Shown here one piece after another: positions 11,708 through 23,753 of a stretch of 64,000 bases of DNA. Location of the stretch: positions 77,519,533 through 77,583,532 of the forward strand of contig CM048845.1 in assembly GCA_026545225.1 (NCBI GenBank), in the 5' to 3' direction. This stretch comes from Cornus controversa. Lineage: Eukaryota; Streptophyta; Magnoliopsida; Cornales; Cornaceae. The stretch's first letter is position 1, and the number at the start of each line of letters is the position of its first letter. Below the pieces are notes generated by a model, which was not told the origin of the DNA, searched no databases, and saw only the letters and a program-made list of their open reading frames with translations. The position numbers and the translations under genes were made by a program.

Positions 11708-13232
11708 GGTTTTGTGAGAATTGAGAACCATTCCATCAAGTATTTGAACATTATATATATAAAAAATTAAAAACAAGTGGTTGGAATACTATACAAAATC
11801 TAATTTAATAAGCAAAATCTAATAATTCAAAATGGTAGTGTGTTCACAAAAGGTTTACAGAGCCCACAATGAGAAAAAAAAAAAAAAAAAGGGCTAGAAA
11901 AGGTGAAAGATAAGAATGCAAACATATATGCAAGAGAGTTTAAAATAGTAGTTTTCAAGTATAAAATCCATAAAATTATGCATTACTACTTTTTTCTTTC
12001 TATATAATGAACTTAATTATAAAGTAATGCCATGTTTAGAAAATTCCCCCAAATGTATGCTATTTTTTCAAAAGAAAATTGTCAAGTGGGAAGATTTTTA
12101 ACGAGCCAAATGAACCAACTTACTTGAGTGACAACCAATTAATTAATCATGTTTCTATCAAAATCACTTTCTCTAATGACAACAACTATTGTTACATAGC
12201 TTTTTGATATTTTGATTAATTTAGTTTGCGAATGATTTGAGATTGCATAGCACTACTCTTCTCAAAATTTAGAAGCATTTTCTTATCTTGGCTTAGTGAC
12301 ATTGCTTTTGTTGGAAATGTTTATTTATTTATTTAGATTTTAATGTTGAGTGTTGTATCATCAAAGCAACTAAAGCTAGAAACTCCCATAGGTCATTCAT
12401 TGATTTTCATCATATTATTTTTCTTAAAAAGCCCAATCCACTCCCTAATGATAACCACCTCAACCACAATAAAAGCTAAGAAGGTAATTTAAGAAGTAGC
12501 TGTCACCACTTGAGTAGGCCGGGATTAGTCAACATCAAACTTAAAGTTCTAAACTTCAAGCTCATTACTCCATCAAACTTAAGTTTCGATAAATTTATAC
12601 CCATTCCAACTTGCACCATACCACACGAGTTTAAGAAAATTTTGAATTTTTTGAATCGTACAGAACGTTAAAGTATATAACCAAATATACTTGACATGAA
12701 AAAAAAATTTTGCTCAAAAGTTCTGACGGAAATAAATTTGAATTCTAAAATTTAAACTCAATCAAGTCCTATTAACTCAACCAAGTCCTATTGTTTGAAG
12801 TATCCTACCAATGGACGGTAAAAATTTTGGACGAAACTTTCGAGTTAGACCCACTAAGTCCCATCCCTACAAATATCACGCCTGTAAATGACTCAATTTT
12901 AAGTAAAACTTTCCATGTACTATTTTTTAAATAAGAGGCCCATTTATGTTTTGGTCCTTTCATGTCTAGGTTCCATCAGATGAGCCCAAAAACAAGCCTT
13001 CTACTTAGACTTCTTTTTTAATTTAATAATTTTGACTACAACTCTTCAATTTTGAATTCATGATTATCCTTCCGTTTATGTGACGTAAACAACAAACACA
13101 ATTTGTTGAAGTTCGCAGCAGAAAATTATATGAATGGTTCTTCTTCTTCTCGTGTATAAAATGGCACATTTAACCTCGTTAACCAATACACAATTATAAA
13201 AATACCCTTAATATATATTATACAAATTATTT

Positions 13233-13268
<36 letters not shown>

Positions 13269-13284
13269 TAAGAACAACTCCAGA
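10541..13284. other. Intergenic, no gene seen
   Basis: Mostly AT-rich. At 10985-11110 there is a CT microsatellite followed by a GC-richer patch (GGGCCCTCCCGCCCCGCAG) that looks like a decayed promoter or leader, but no exon could be assigned. TA microsatellites lie at about 11659-11704 and 13238-13264, the latter bordering the ORP fragment. No RNA gene recognised. Confidence 0.5.
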
Positions 13285-13650
13285 ACACCATGAATCTTGT
13301 AATCCGACAGTACACCATCTTTCAACACAAACCATATCGGTCTCCATCCTTTACCATAATTCACCCCACTTATACAGAACACCTGATATTCCATTACCTA
13401 CTATATCGTTGATCTTCACCTCCTGAAGATGACCGGAGAACAATTGTGACGTCGTACAACTCGAGCTTCAACGGCAACCGGGACATCGACTATGCCAGCG
13501 ACGGCGCGACGGCTCTTTGGGTCAGCCAACCATTATCGCTGTATCTGCCGTGATTGTGGATTTGTTTGCCGGACTACTTTGCCGATTCAGATCTGACGCC
13601 GGCACCGGCAGGATCATCGAAGGCAGATTCATACCGTTCCGGTCGTGAAT
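13285..13650 (-). pseudogene. Fragment of an oxysterol-binding-protein-related (ORP) gene, PH-domain start
   Basis: The minus strand from about 13440 down encodes [16 protein letters not shown], then after a one-base insertion (TGGGG where TGGG is expected) [20 protein letters not shown] and IHG. This is the first part of the pleckstrin-homology domain of plant ORP1/ORP2-type lipid-transfer proteins, where the family reads [11 protein letters not shown] followed by RWFVL.DGVLSYYK. The GC-richer DNA up to 13650 may be the upstream part of the same first exon, but it contains stops. Homology ends at a TA microsatellite, and the rest of the PH and the sterol-binding domain are missing. A truncated, frameshifted gene copy; domain identity is confident, the subgroup is not. 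Confidence 0.75.
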
Positions 13651-14315
13651 CATCGATACTCAATAGAACAGATCACAGATCGAAGGGTGTGGAAATAGTG
13701 GTGGTTCTATGAGATAACCGCGGAGAATTTTCATTCATTCTAGAGAGAAAAAGTGTGGAAGTGTAGATAGAGAAAGAGATAAATGAAGAGTATAAAGGCT
13801 GCGAGGGCCCTGCGTGTATATAGGAAGGAAAGGTTTTGTTGTTACGATCGTAGAATGACAAATATATATATATAGAGAGAGAAGAAGTAGAGGGGAGGGG
13901 GGTGAGAAATTTGCTTGAACACGAAATCGGTGGTTTCGTTGGAGGGAAAAGAAAGCCAGCAGACGGTAGTCAAAGAGAGAAAGATGAGGGAGAGAGAGAG
14001 AGAAACTGAGAGTGGTGACTGGTGAGGGAGAGTTAGAGAGAGAAACTGAGAGTGGTGACTGGTGAGGGAGAGTTAGAGAGAGAAACTGAGAGTGGTGACG
14101 GGTGAGGGAGAGTTACAGAAAGAAGATACGAGGGAGGGCAATTATGTCTTTTTACATCAATAACTTTAATTAATTAAATTAAATGTATTATTGATGGGTA
14201 AAATTGTAAATTCACCCAAAACTGTTTACATTTCTTGGAGGACTGGAAATTATTGAAACTAGAGTGTCTAATTAGAATATTGCCAGAAATAAGTGGTATT
14301 TTATCAAAAGTATAT
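13651..14315. other. Purine-rich leader-like region upstream of the ORP fragment
   Basis: GA-rich on the plus strand (CT-rich on the strand of the ORP fragment), so it could be the old 5' leader and promoter of that gene copy. It includes three tandem copies of a 40-bp unit. No other gene seen. Confidence 0.45.
13991..14117. repeat. 40-bp tandem repeat, three copies
   Basis: The unit beginning AGAAACTGAGAGTGGTGAC starts at 14001, 14041 and 14081, nearly identical each time (T to G change near 14100). A purine-rich minisatellite. Confidence 0.9.
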
Positions 14316-14586
14316 GGATAAAATACACTGACCTTTTCTAAGGTTTGGCTTAATTACACCCGGTATCAAATCATTGGATTTTGTTACAATGACCTCCCTT
14401 GAAATTTGCTCAGTTAGACAAAGACACCCATCCGTTCAAAATTTTTGTCAAAAAATTTAGGATAATTTACACTAATCTCCCCTAAGATTTGGTATAAATT
14501 ACACTAACCTCCCATGAGGTTTGACCTAATTAATATTTAAGATAATATTTTAATTTTTATAATATAAATATTAAATATTTATTATA

Positions 14587-14692
14587 TATAATATTAAGAT
14601 GTAATTATTAACATTATATAATGCTAATATAATATTATATTAATATTATATTAGCATTATATAATGTTAATAATTACATCTTAATATTATAT
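14587..14692. repeat. AT-rich palindrome, about 50-bp arms
   Basis: AATATTAAGATGTAATTATT (left) is mirrored by AATAATTACATCTTAATATT (right) around a centre near 14639; the arms are almost perfect. It lies inside the TIR element at 14316-15820. Probably a foldback insertion or inverted duplication. Confidence 0.85.
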
Positions 14693-14932
14693 ATATATAT
14701 ATAATATTATATAATTAAAATATTTATATGTATATATATAATTAAGATGGGCAAAAGTATATTTTAATTATATAATATTATATATATAAATATTTTAATT
14801 TTTAAATCAATATAATATTAAGGGTAGAGTAGATATTTCACCCATCTTAGGTTTAAATAATATATGTTCACAAGGTTGGACTCTTTTTTTAAAAAGAATA
14901 TATATATTTTTCTATTTTTCTATTATTTTAAT

Positions 14933-15701
14933 CTAGAAAGTACGGACACTTCGTATAGGGGTGCCGTGTCCGTGTCGAACACTCGGACACTCCTCGGACA
15001 CGTATCGGACACTCTTTAGAAGTGTCCTGAAATTTTTTTTTTAGGACACGGAGGGGACACGAGGGGACACGACAAGGACACGGCGGGGTACATTTTGTAA
15101 TTTTTAAAAGTGCAAAAAAACCCCTGAACTTTTTCAAAGTTACAAAAAGACCCCTTTGAACTATTTTTTTGAACATTTCAGCCCCCATCTTCTAAAAGTT
15201 GACATCTTGACCCCTTGAAATAACTTTAATGACATATATACCATTTAATATAACTATTATGCCATTTTCTATATAAATATAGTATTTTCTAAAATAAAAA
15301 ATTTTAAAAATAAAAAATAGTTAGATAAAATTCATAAATAATAAATTTAGAAACAAAAAAAATAAAAAAGCCAATAGAACTTTATTTAACATGGTGGTAT
15401 TTTGTATTTAAATTTATTTGTTTGTTATTAGAAAAATGAGTAATATGCAAGATTCTAGTAGTGGATTTTAATATAATGAACATTCTTTTTGAAAATACAT
15501 TAATTGCTTGATAATAAATTGAAGTATTTGTGTGATTTATTATTTTTTTATTGTTAAATTTATGGTATTGTGGATATTGGTTAACTTGTTGAATATATAT
15601 TAATATATTATTTTATAACCGTATCTCCGCTGTGTCGTGTCCTTTTCTTTGAAATTTGTCGTGTCGTACCCGTGTCCCGTGTCCGTATCCATGCTTCTTA
15701 G
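14933..15701. mobile_element. GGACACG-rich MITE with 8-bp target duplication, nested
   Basis: Starts CTAGAAAGTACGGACAC and ends, on the opposite strand, CTAAGAAGCATGGATACGG. The 8-bp sequence ATTTTAAT lies directly outside each end (14925-14932 and 15702-15709). Both ends are packed with short GGACACG/CGTGTCC repeats. The 8-bp duplication suggests hAT; no transposase is present. A related element lies at about 61905-62552. Confidence 0.7.
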
Positions 15702-15818
15702 ATTTTAATGTCTTTTAATGATTTTTTAATAAATATTTATATATTTATATTATAAAAATTAAAATATTATATTAAATATTAATTAGGTCAAACCTCAGGG
15801 GAGGTCAGTGTATTTTAC

Positions 15819-15820
<2 letters not shown>

Positions 15821-15870
<50 letters not shown>

Positions 15871-17351
15871 TTTGGACCGAATCCTGGACTCATTCAGGTA
15901 AAAATGGGCCTTAACATTTCAGTTTATATAGTTTTTGGGCTGGAATTGGTTACTAAAACTTCAAGCTCATTACTACTTACATAAATATAAGTATATGTTT
16001 GGTATAAAGAGTAATTCAGTTTAGGTTATTTTTTATCCTAATGTGAATAATGAGGGATGCTTATAAAGCTGAGATTAACTATGCATATCAGCTGTGAAAT
16101 GACAATTCTGACAAAATTGGATCCAAGCCAATAAAACATCTTAATTGATAGATAGCATATTATAAAATATTCAACTAACGAACCATGGAATATTTAAATA
16201 GGAATAAATTTTGCCAAGAAATAATCAAAATGGGTGAGACAATACTAAAACAAGAAATCGACAGAGTCATCTTAAAAATGCATGAAGACTACTCTCGCAT
16301 AACTCAAACGAACCGGAGACCCGAATCGTAACTGACCAATTTCGATTGGATTTAGTTGGATTAGTTTGGTTCTTTTAATGCATGGTTTGGTTCTTGTTCA
16401 AGAAATGGCAAACTGACTTTGTACATTTCAAATTTGGGTTGAGCCCAACATTGCTAGACCCGATGTTCAAATGTGCCATGATCTCAAGATTCTCAGCCAC
16501 GAGAACTTTTGTTTGGATTTGGTTTGATTTAATTTTAGTGAATTATATTGAGAGATCAACTTAGGTCAATACAATGGATGGGATAATGATTTTTTTTTTT
16601 TTTTAATTCAGCAATTTTCAAATGTGTGTTTTATGAGTGAGGTAGCAGGCCACCTCAGTTACATAAATGACTTTGAAAAACTGTCGAATTTGATATCTGT
16701 ATGATTGCCCTTTTTGGTGTTATATTATCATTATCATCCTTACCTTTATCTCATATGGATGGAATCAGTTACATAATTGCCCTTTTTGGTGTTATATCAT
16801 CGTTATCATCCTTTCCTTGGACTACCAAGTCCCTTGACTCCGCTTTTTTGATACGTGGACCTATCTTGATAGTACTTAAAAAAAAAAAAAAGGAAAAAGA
16901 AATTTGAAAGAAATAGGAAACTGAATTTGAGAGAATGAAGAAAACTAAGAAATAGAATTGATTTACTTAGAGGAAACCTTCCTCCAACAAACAATTTAGA
17001 TTAAACTTCTTCCATGACTTTATTTCATTCGCGCTAGCAATTTATATAGCTTATTACAAGAACAGAAATCCCCTCTGCAATATTGACACTACTTGATAAA
17101 CTGCAGCAAAACAACTTGATAAAACTACTTACTATAAAATAGCAACAAATTGATAACCACTGATAATTTAAGTGTAACTCTCAGCAGGAAGTCTTGTAGA
17201 CATGTAACACTTACAATATTTAATTTTTTAAAATTATTTTTAATTACTTTATCTATTGTAAATTTTGGTGAGCCTCTTTGTTGCTTACCTTTTAGGCAAA
17301 CAATTCTTTCTCTCCTATCCAATGCATTTTCAATTATACGTTGTACATGAC
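15821..17351. other. Intergenic, no gene seen
   Basis: Begins with a TA microsatellite (15821-15868). A short direct duplication of ATTGCCCTTTTTGGTGTTAT occurs at about 16705 and 16777. No exon, RNA gene or bounded element recognised. Confidence 0.5.
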
Positions 17352-18731
17352 TAGGGGTGGCAAATTGGGTGTCAACCCGCCCATATCCGCCCAGTTAAAA
17401 ATGGATATGGGTGACTTATTTTCTTATACGGGTCATAAACGGGTTGGATAAATATAAACCAATAAATTAGCGGGTTAGATGGGTTGAATATGGGTACCCA
17501 TATTCAACCCATCTTCCACCCATAAAACAAAATGTGAATTAAAGTTTCTCTCTTCTATCCAACCTCTCTCTCTCTTTGATCTCACTTCTCTCTCTCTCTT
17601 CCCTTTCTCTCTCTTCGATCCCACCTCTCTCTCTCTCTTCCCTTTCTCTCTCTTCGATCCCACCTCTCTCTCTCTCTTCCCCTTTCTCTCTCTATACTTG
17701 GACAATATTTTTAAAAAAAAAAAATATTTTAGTAAGAATTCAATTTTTTTTAAAATAATATTTTTCCTTTTTAGTAATTATTGTTGGATTTTACCATTGT
17801 AATTTCTTAATTAAAAATAAGAAGAATATATAATTTAGACACAAACTTTATAGTGCAACAACAATTTTCATTGGAGCATTGTCTATATATATTCATCATT
17901 CTTTAGATTTTTTTTATTAATTCCAAAAAAAAAAATGACTTATCGAAAGGTCACATATTTTATTTTCTCAAAATTGATTAGTTCTAAAAGACTCAGACTC
18001 ATCCAAAAGTCACATTCTCTCCCCCCCCCTATGCACAGAGTTCATTTTGTATTAAAAAACAAGAATATTTAAAATTTCAAAAGTCACATTTCTTTATCTA
18101 CAGAGTCCATTTTTGTGTTTGAGTACCTTTCTCAATGTTTTAATTTTAATTATATTCCATGTGTTTCTGTGATTTGGTAGGTCATTTTTAAAATTGCCCA
18201 ATTATGAAGATATAATTGAGTTAGTGTTGAAGACCTTTTTCAATTGAAATACTTATTATAATTGTTTGTTTATGTTTTGGTGTTTTTTAAAGAAAATTTA
18301 TGCCGACTAAGTTACTCGAGACTCTATACTCTTTTTTCACTTTTGCTATAGATTCATAAATGTAATTAAACACTAGATTGCAATGAAATTCTTATATTCT
18401 TTTACGCAATCAGCTCTTGGATAAAAAAAATAAAAAAAAATTGCTAACACCCAAAAATAAACAAACCATATAAATAATATCAGTATGATTAGCAAATTAT
18501 AGTTTTTTTGTTTGGTTATAGACCTTGTGCATTCTATTTTTGTGTTTGACGCCTACCTGTTGTCGTGTCTAGTCGGGTCAACTATGGGTCGACGGGTTGA
18601 CCCGACCCATATTCAACCCGCCCATATTTGACCCGCAACAAACGGGTTGAATATGGGTCACAACCCATATTCAACCCGCCCATATTTGACCCGGCCCAAA
18701 TCCGCCCAACCCGCCCAATTTGCCACCTCTA
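17352..18731. mobile_element. Non-autonomous hAT element with 8-bp target duplication
   Basis: Ends TAGGGGTGGCAAATTGGG and, on the opposite strand, TAGAGGTGGCAAATTGGG. A perfect 8-bp target duplication TACATGAC flanks it (17344-17351 and 18732-18739). Both termini are enriched in short direct and inverted CAACCCGCCCATAT/ATGGGT motifs, typical of transposase-binding sub-terminal repeats. The middle holds pyrimidine-rich repeats (CTCTCTCTCTTCCCTTTC, 17578-17695), which produce spurious reading frames. No transposase. 1380 bp. Confidence 0.88.
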
Positions 18732-18739
18732 TACATGAC

Positions 18740-19117
18740 TATACCATCTAAGCCTACTTTTTCTAATTTTGTCACTAATAGGAGTTCGTAGAAGTCAAAT
18801 TTGGCCGTTTTCAAATAAATAGATGTGAGAGGAATGATGAGGTCATCATGATGTCATGTCATGATCGTCACCCTTCTCACATACACCCATTCAAAAACAA
18901 TTCAAAGTCCAAAAATTTATCATTTTCTTAATTAAATGTGTGCATTTGTGATTGGACACGACAAAAGTTAGGAGGAACCATGTACTTATCCGTAGTAGCA
19001 GGTAAGTATTGTCCAAAATTATAAAGCATAATACATTAACGAGCTAGAGAGCTATATATTAGAACTCAAGAGAGGATTATTTCTTCTTACTTGATATGGT
19101 TTTATGGGATATATATC
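18740..19117. other. Spacer between two transposable elements
   Basis: No feature seen; AT-rich unique-looking DNA. Confidence 0.45.
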
Positions 19118-20998
19118 GGGTAAAGTGTATAAAATTCCCCTCTACTTTCAAAAATATGCAAAAAATTCCATTCATATTCACTTTGCACCCTTGTAGTTTC
19201 AAAAATGTGTAAATCAGCCCTTCTGAACTAAAAACACATTTTAAATTCCAATTTTACCCTTCTATATAATTTCTTAATATTTTCAACAATAGCAATTTTA
19301 TTCTTTCATATAATTTTTTTTAAATATTAATATAATTATAAATAAAATATTCTTGTTTTATTATCATTTCGTGGCCGAGCAAAAAAAAATCTTCATTGTT
19401 TTTTTTGGCAAAATCAAAAAAATCTTCACTGTTAAAAAAAAACAATGCCAAAAAAAATAATTTAAAAACAATGAAGCTTTTTTAATTTTTTTTTTTGCTT
19501 GGCCACGAAATGATAATAAAACAATAATATTTTATATATAATTAAATTAATATTTTTTTGAAACAATGCCAAAAAAAATAAATTAAAAACAATGATGTTT
19601 TTTTTTAAAAAAAATTTTGCTTGGCCACGAAATGATAATAAAACAATAATATTTTATATATAATTAAATTAATATGTTAAAAAATATATATAAAAAGAAT
19701 AAAATTTCTATTGTTGAAAATATTAAGAAATTAAGTAGTGTCAAATGTTTTTTTTTTAACAATGAAGATTTTTTTTTTTATTTCTCCAAAAAATAAACAA
19801 TGAAGATTTTTTTTCTTGGCCACGAAATAATAATAAAACAAGAAATTTTATTTATAATTAAATTAATATTTTTAAAAAAGTATATAAAAGAATAAAATTG
19901 CTATTGTTGAAAATAGGCAAAAGGGCCAAAAACCCCTTTGTGCTTTTAAAAAGGTGCAAGAAACCACCCCTTGTGCTTTTTTTTGACCATATCACACCCT
20001 CACATTTGCAAAAGTGAGCAATTTACTCCCTCTTGGATATATTATATTTTTCTATGACCATTTTACCCTTTCTATTATTAAAAAAAGTGGAGGCTTTTTT
20101 CCGAGAAAAAAATTTCGGAAATAATTTTCGAAGAAAAAAATGAATTATGCACAATTACTTAATAAATTTTTTTGAGAGGAGATATTTTTTTTTATGTTAA
20201 GTTATTTCAATTTACAAAATCAAAATAAAAGTGCACAATTACATAATAAAAAAATTTGGAATTTTCTTCCCCAAAAAATTTTTCATTAGAAAGAGAGGGT
20301 TTTTTTTTTTATATTAAGTTTTTTTTACCTTAATAAAAACAAAGAGGAGTTTTTTTTCCTGAAAAGACATTCCGGAAATTGTTTCTGGTAAAAAAACTAA
20401 ATATGCATAATAATAATTTTTAGGTTTTATTTTTCAAGAATTATTTTTTTTTCATAAATTCTCTCTCTTTCTAATGGAAAAATTTTTGGAAGACAAAAAG
20501 AAATTCAAAATTTTTTTATTATGTAATTGTGTATTTTTATTTTTTTCCGTAAATTAATATAACTTAATATAAAAAAAACCCTATCTTTTCTCAAAAAATT
20601 TCATTAGTAATTGTGCATATTTAGTATTTTTTCCCAAAATTATTTTCGGAATTTTTTTTTGAAAAAAAAATCTCCTCTTTTTTTAATAGTAGAATGGTAA
20701 AATGGTCATAGAAAAATATAGTATGTGCAATAGGGGGTAAATTGTTCACTTTTGCAAATATGAGGGTGTGATATGGTCCAAAAAAAAGCACATGAGAGTT
20801 TCTTGCATCTTTTTAAAAGCACAGAAGTTTTTTTTGAGCTTTTTTGCATTGAAAATATTAAGAAATTATGTAGAAGGGTAAAATTAGAACTTAAAATGTG
20901 TTTTTAGTTCAGAAGAGTTGATTTGCATATTTTTAAAATTATAAGAGTGTAAAGTGAATATGAAAAGAATTTTTTTGCCAAGGAAATTTTATGCAATT

Positions 20999-21003
<5 letters not shown>
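19118..21003. mobile_element. Element with long (about 190-bp) terminal inverted repeats
   Basis: Left end GGGTAAAGTGTATAAAATTC and right end (opposite strand) GGGTAAATTGCATAAAATTT; the mirroring continues through CTGAACTAAAAACACATTTT and ACCCTTCTA-ATAATTTCTT. The left side also carries two direct copies (about 118 bp apart) of a block ending GGCCACGAAATGATAATAAA, with a reverse copy at 19358-19390. No coding potential. The outer target duplication is lost in TA-rich flanks. Contains a nested MITE at 19916-20848. Long terminal repeats suggest a Mutator-like or foldback element; this is inference. Confidence 0.72.
19916..20848. mobile_element. MULE-like MITE with 9-bp target duplication, nested
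   Basis: Flanked by the 9-bp direct repeat TTGAAAATA (19907-19915 and 20849-20857). The termini are inverted: GGCAAAAGGGCCAAAAACCC against, from the right, TGCAAAAAAGCTCAAAAAAA, continuing through GTGCTTTTAAAAAG-TGCAAGAAAC. The outer half is a near-complete mirror (ATGACCATTTTACCCTTTCT and its reverse at about 20697). A 9-bp duplication points to Mutator-like elements. No transposase. Confidence 0.82.
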
Positions 21004-21047
<44 letters not shown>

Positions 21048-21540
21048 GGTGAAAACAATATTCAAGAACAACTACTGGACCAAAAAACAGAACACTGACT
21101 CCTCCAAACAATGTACCTGAGATGACGATGACGTCAGAAATGATGTAGTTGGGAAAGAATTTTGTTACATATCAACATAACAAGTAAGCGTGGAGGAAAA
21201 AAGAAGGCACTAGGCAAACAAAGTGAGATGGATTGGTCCCACTGTTTGAAAGAGAATCAGAAGGTGGTCTAGCTCTACCATGTGATCGATTGATTGTCCA
21301 CCGCCTAGCTAGACCAATTCATATAATTGTTTCTGAATTTGGTAAGCTTATAAAGAAAATTTGTATATATATATATTTCGATTAATTATGTTACAATATT
21401 ATAATGCAGTTTTCCAATTTCTCATTACACATGTTGCTGTTCGATCTTACTTAGATTTCCATAACATAACTTGAATTGTCTATTGCTATGAGGAAATTAA
21501 ATTTTGGGGGCCATCAAAAGCCCCCCCTCTCTCTCTCTCT

Positions 21541-21584
<44 letters not shown>

Positions 21585-21608
21585 AAAAGTTGGCTTTGTT
21601 TTGCCTTC
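21004..21608. other. Intergenic, no gene seen
   Basis: Opens with a TA microsatellite (21004-21045). A CT run and another TA microsatellite lie at 21528-21578. No coding signal. Confidence 0.5.
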
Positions 21609-21703
21609 TTGCTCATTAAACTTCTGGCCATATATATATATCTTGATAGGGTAAAAAGTTGGCTTTGTTTTGCCTTCTTGCTCATTAAACTTCTGGCCAT
21701 ATT
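21580..21703. repeat. 69-bp tandem duplication
   Basis: GGGTAAAAAGTTGGCTTTGT begins at 21580 and again at 21649, each copy running to CTTCTGGCCATAT. It sits on the left border of duplication block A; the second half (CTTGCTCATTAAACTTCTGG) is what matches block B at about 50037. Confidence 0.9.
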
Positions 21704-22576
21704 TTTTAAGCCCGCTAGGTTATGCCTCTTGAATAGTTGTACATGTGTTTTTTGGTTCAATTTTACTTGAATTATATATCCAAAAAAATAGGATGTGCAA
21801 TATGTGTTAATTGAAGTAACAATCATATATTCATGCTTATGTACGCCTATCTACTAAAGCGATAAGTACTACTACTCTCTGCTTGGCTGGACAGCACAAG
21901 TTTCACCAATACGTACCCTAATGAGTATATCACATGCATGGAGGAATGAACAACCCACATTGAAGGGTGTTAAGTGTATATCTAAATTAATTTTCCTTTT
22001 TTTGAATTCATTATAGAGATGAATGAATGGCTTTAATTAAGAGATGCTTTTGACTATATAAAATGGACCAATCGATTTGGAAAATGACAGTAGTTGGGTG
22101 GTTGTTGTTCGAATGGATTTGAGATAAAAGTGGGCATGTTTTGGAAAAGACATTTCAATAACACGTACACTTTAATTTTTGTTAATTTATTTTTATTTCA
22201 GGTAAATCAATATGCATGTATTAATTATTTGGACACAATTTTCCTTAGCTTTTTTTCCCCATACTTTTGACCTTGGATTACAAAAAACATGGTTTTAGTG
22301 ATTGTAGAATCGGCGTTATACAGATTGTAACTTCTTCTGTTGCTAATTTCGACTATTTGCTTGTGACGTAAGGTATAGTAGATATCTCCTCCATTAGGAG
22401 GATATGAATGATTTAGTTCGTGAAAACTAGCTAACAAATGAAGTTATATGTGCGTTATATATATATATATATTGATGAAATCACAAGAGGATCAATGGAA
22501 GAATTAAACATTTTTTTTGAAACTTCATCTGAAAAAACAAATTGTTTGGTAGTAATTACAAATAATCTAATTATAG

Positions 22577-23753
22577 TTAGGAGCGTAGTTAGAAATTTGG
22601 ACAAGTGGTAGTAATTACAAATAATCTAATTATAGTTAGGAGCGTAGTTAGAAATTTGGACAAGTGGGTACGAATGCAAGAGCTCTCAAGTAAAATTAAT
22701 TTTTTTCAAGTACTAAAACACAACAAAATAAAATACAACATCTAAAAATTTAATACCTTTTTAGGGATAGATCACATGAACCTTTGAAAATGGAAAACTC
22801 AAATAATTATGTCAACTAAGAATTATCACCAATAGTCAGGACATGAAATATTTAGCAGGCTGAAACAAATCATGCAAAATAAATTGGTTTATAAATATAA
22901 AAAAATCTATGTTATCTGGACTCGGATAAGGGTGTCGGACACGAGTGTGTGTTTAAGAGTTGGATTCGTCTGTCTATCAAATTATAGAACACGAGAACAT
23001 AAATTATAAGTGTCAAAAAATCAGACACGAGTGTTTGGACACAATATAAAAAATATTTATGAATATAATATTAGACACACAGACATGACATAATTATTTA
23101 CGGCTATAATATGGATTAATTATGAGATAGTAATAACTAATTAGAGACATACTTACCTTTACAAGTTTACAGAGTTTTATTATTATAGTAATATATTATA
23201 TATAATATACTATTGTAGATTTGTGGGTTAACACGTGCTTACTTAGTACCTTTACAACCCTTTAATATTATAGTATTATATAATCTATATATAGGATATA
23301 CGTATGGGTAACAGCTTGTTTGGTTAATAATATTTTAGTACTATAATATATATATATACACTGTTGGGCTGGTGTGTTTGGTTAATGGTTATGGTCTTAG
23401 ACAAGCGTGAAAAATGCACTCGGTCATACCAAGAAAGAAGACATACACGATGCGTATTTCTTTGTCATCTTCAACCTTATCAAAAGGGCTATTTTTGGAT
23501 CGAGGCAGCCATTTTCGAACTAGTAAGCTTCATAGTATAAAAAGATCTGAACACACAAAAAAGGATAAAAAAAATACTATATGTATAAATTTTTTTTTTT
23601 TTATAAAACTAAGTGGGTACACACTCAGACCTTAATAAGTTTGTCCAATTCTAAGTCCAAAAAATAATTGTATTTACTATATGTATAAAAAAAAAATCAT
23701 AAAACTAAGTGGGTACATTAGTACGCACTCGGGCCTTATTAGGTTCGCTCTTG
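22577..23753. mobile_element. Unclassified 1.2-kb insertion in block A
   Basis: Absent from block B, whose sequence runs straight through (about 53205-53235). The 7-bp ATTATAG lies at both borders (22570-22576 and 23754-23760). The interior has a 69-bp-type direct repeat at its left edge (TTAGGAGCGTAGTTAGAAAT at 22577 and about 22636), a GGACACGAG-rich stretch (22915-23045) and two copies of AAACTAAGTGGGTACA near 23607 and 23702. No coding potential. Type unknown. Confidence 0.55.

Larger units (their letters stand above)
14316..15820. mobile_element. Terminal-inverted-repeat element (GGGTAAAATACACTGACC family)
   Basis: The left end GGATAAAATACACTGACC and the right end, read on the opposite strand, GGGTAAAATACACTGACCTC form the terminal repeats; the AAACCTCA/TAAGGTTTG and TTGACCTAATTAATATTTA blocks also mirror each other. 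Sub-terminal copies of the TACACTAACCTCCC motif occur near 14470 and 14504. No transposase. A second element is nested at 14933-15701. The flanks are TA-rich, so the target duplication cannot be read; superfamily not assigned. Confidence 0.65.

Noticed and set aside
14001-14120. CRISPR-like array from regularly spaced 40-bp repeats
   Set aside because: Copies are directly tandem without unique spacers, purine-rich, and in plant DNA; a minisatellite.
17475-17758. Glu/Arg/Lys-rich and Ser/Leu-rich frames on the two strands
   Set aside because: Both are translations of a CT/GA repeat inside the hAT element.
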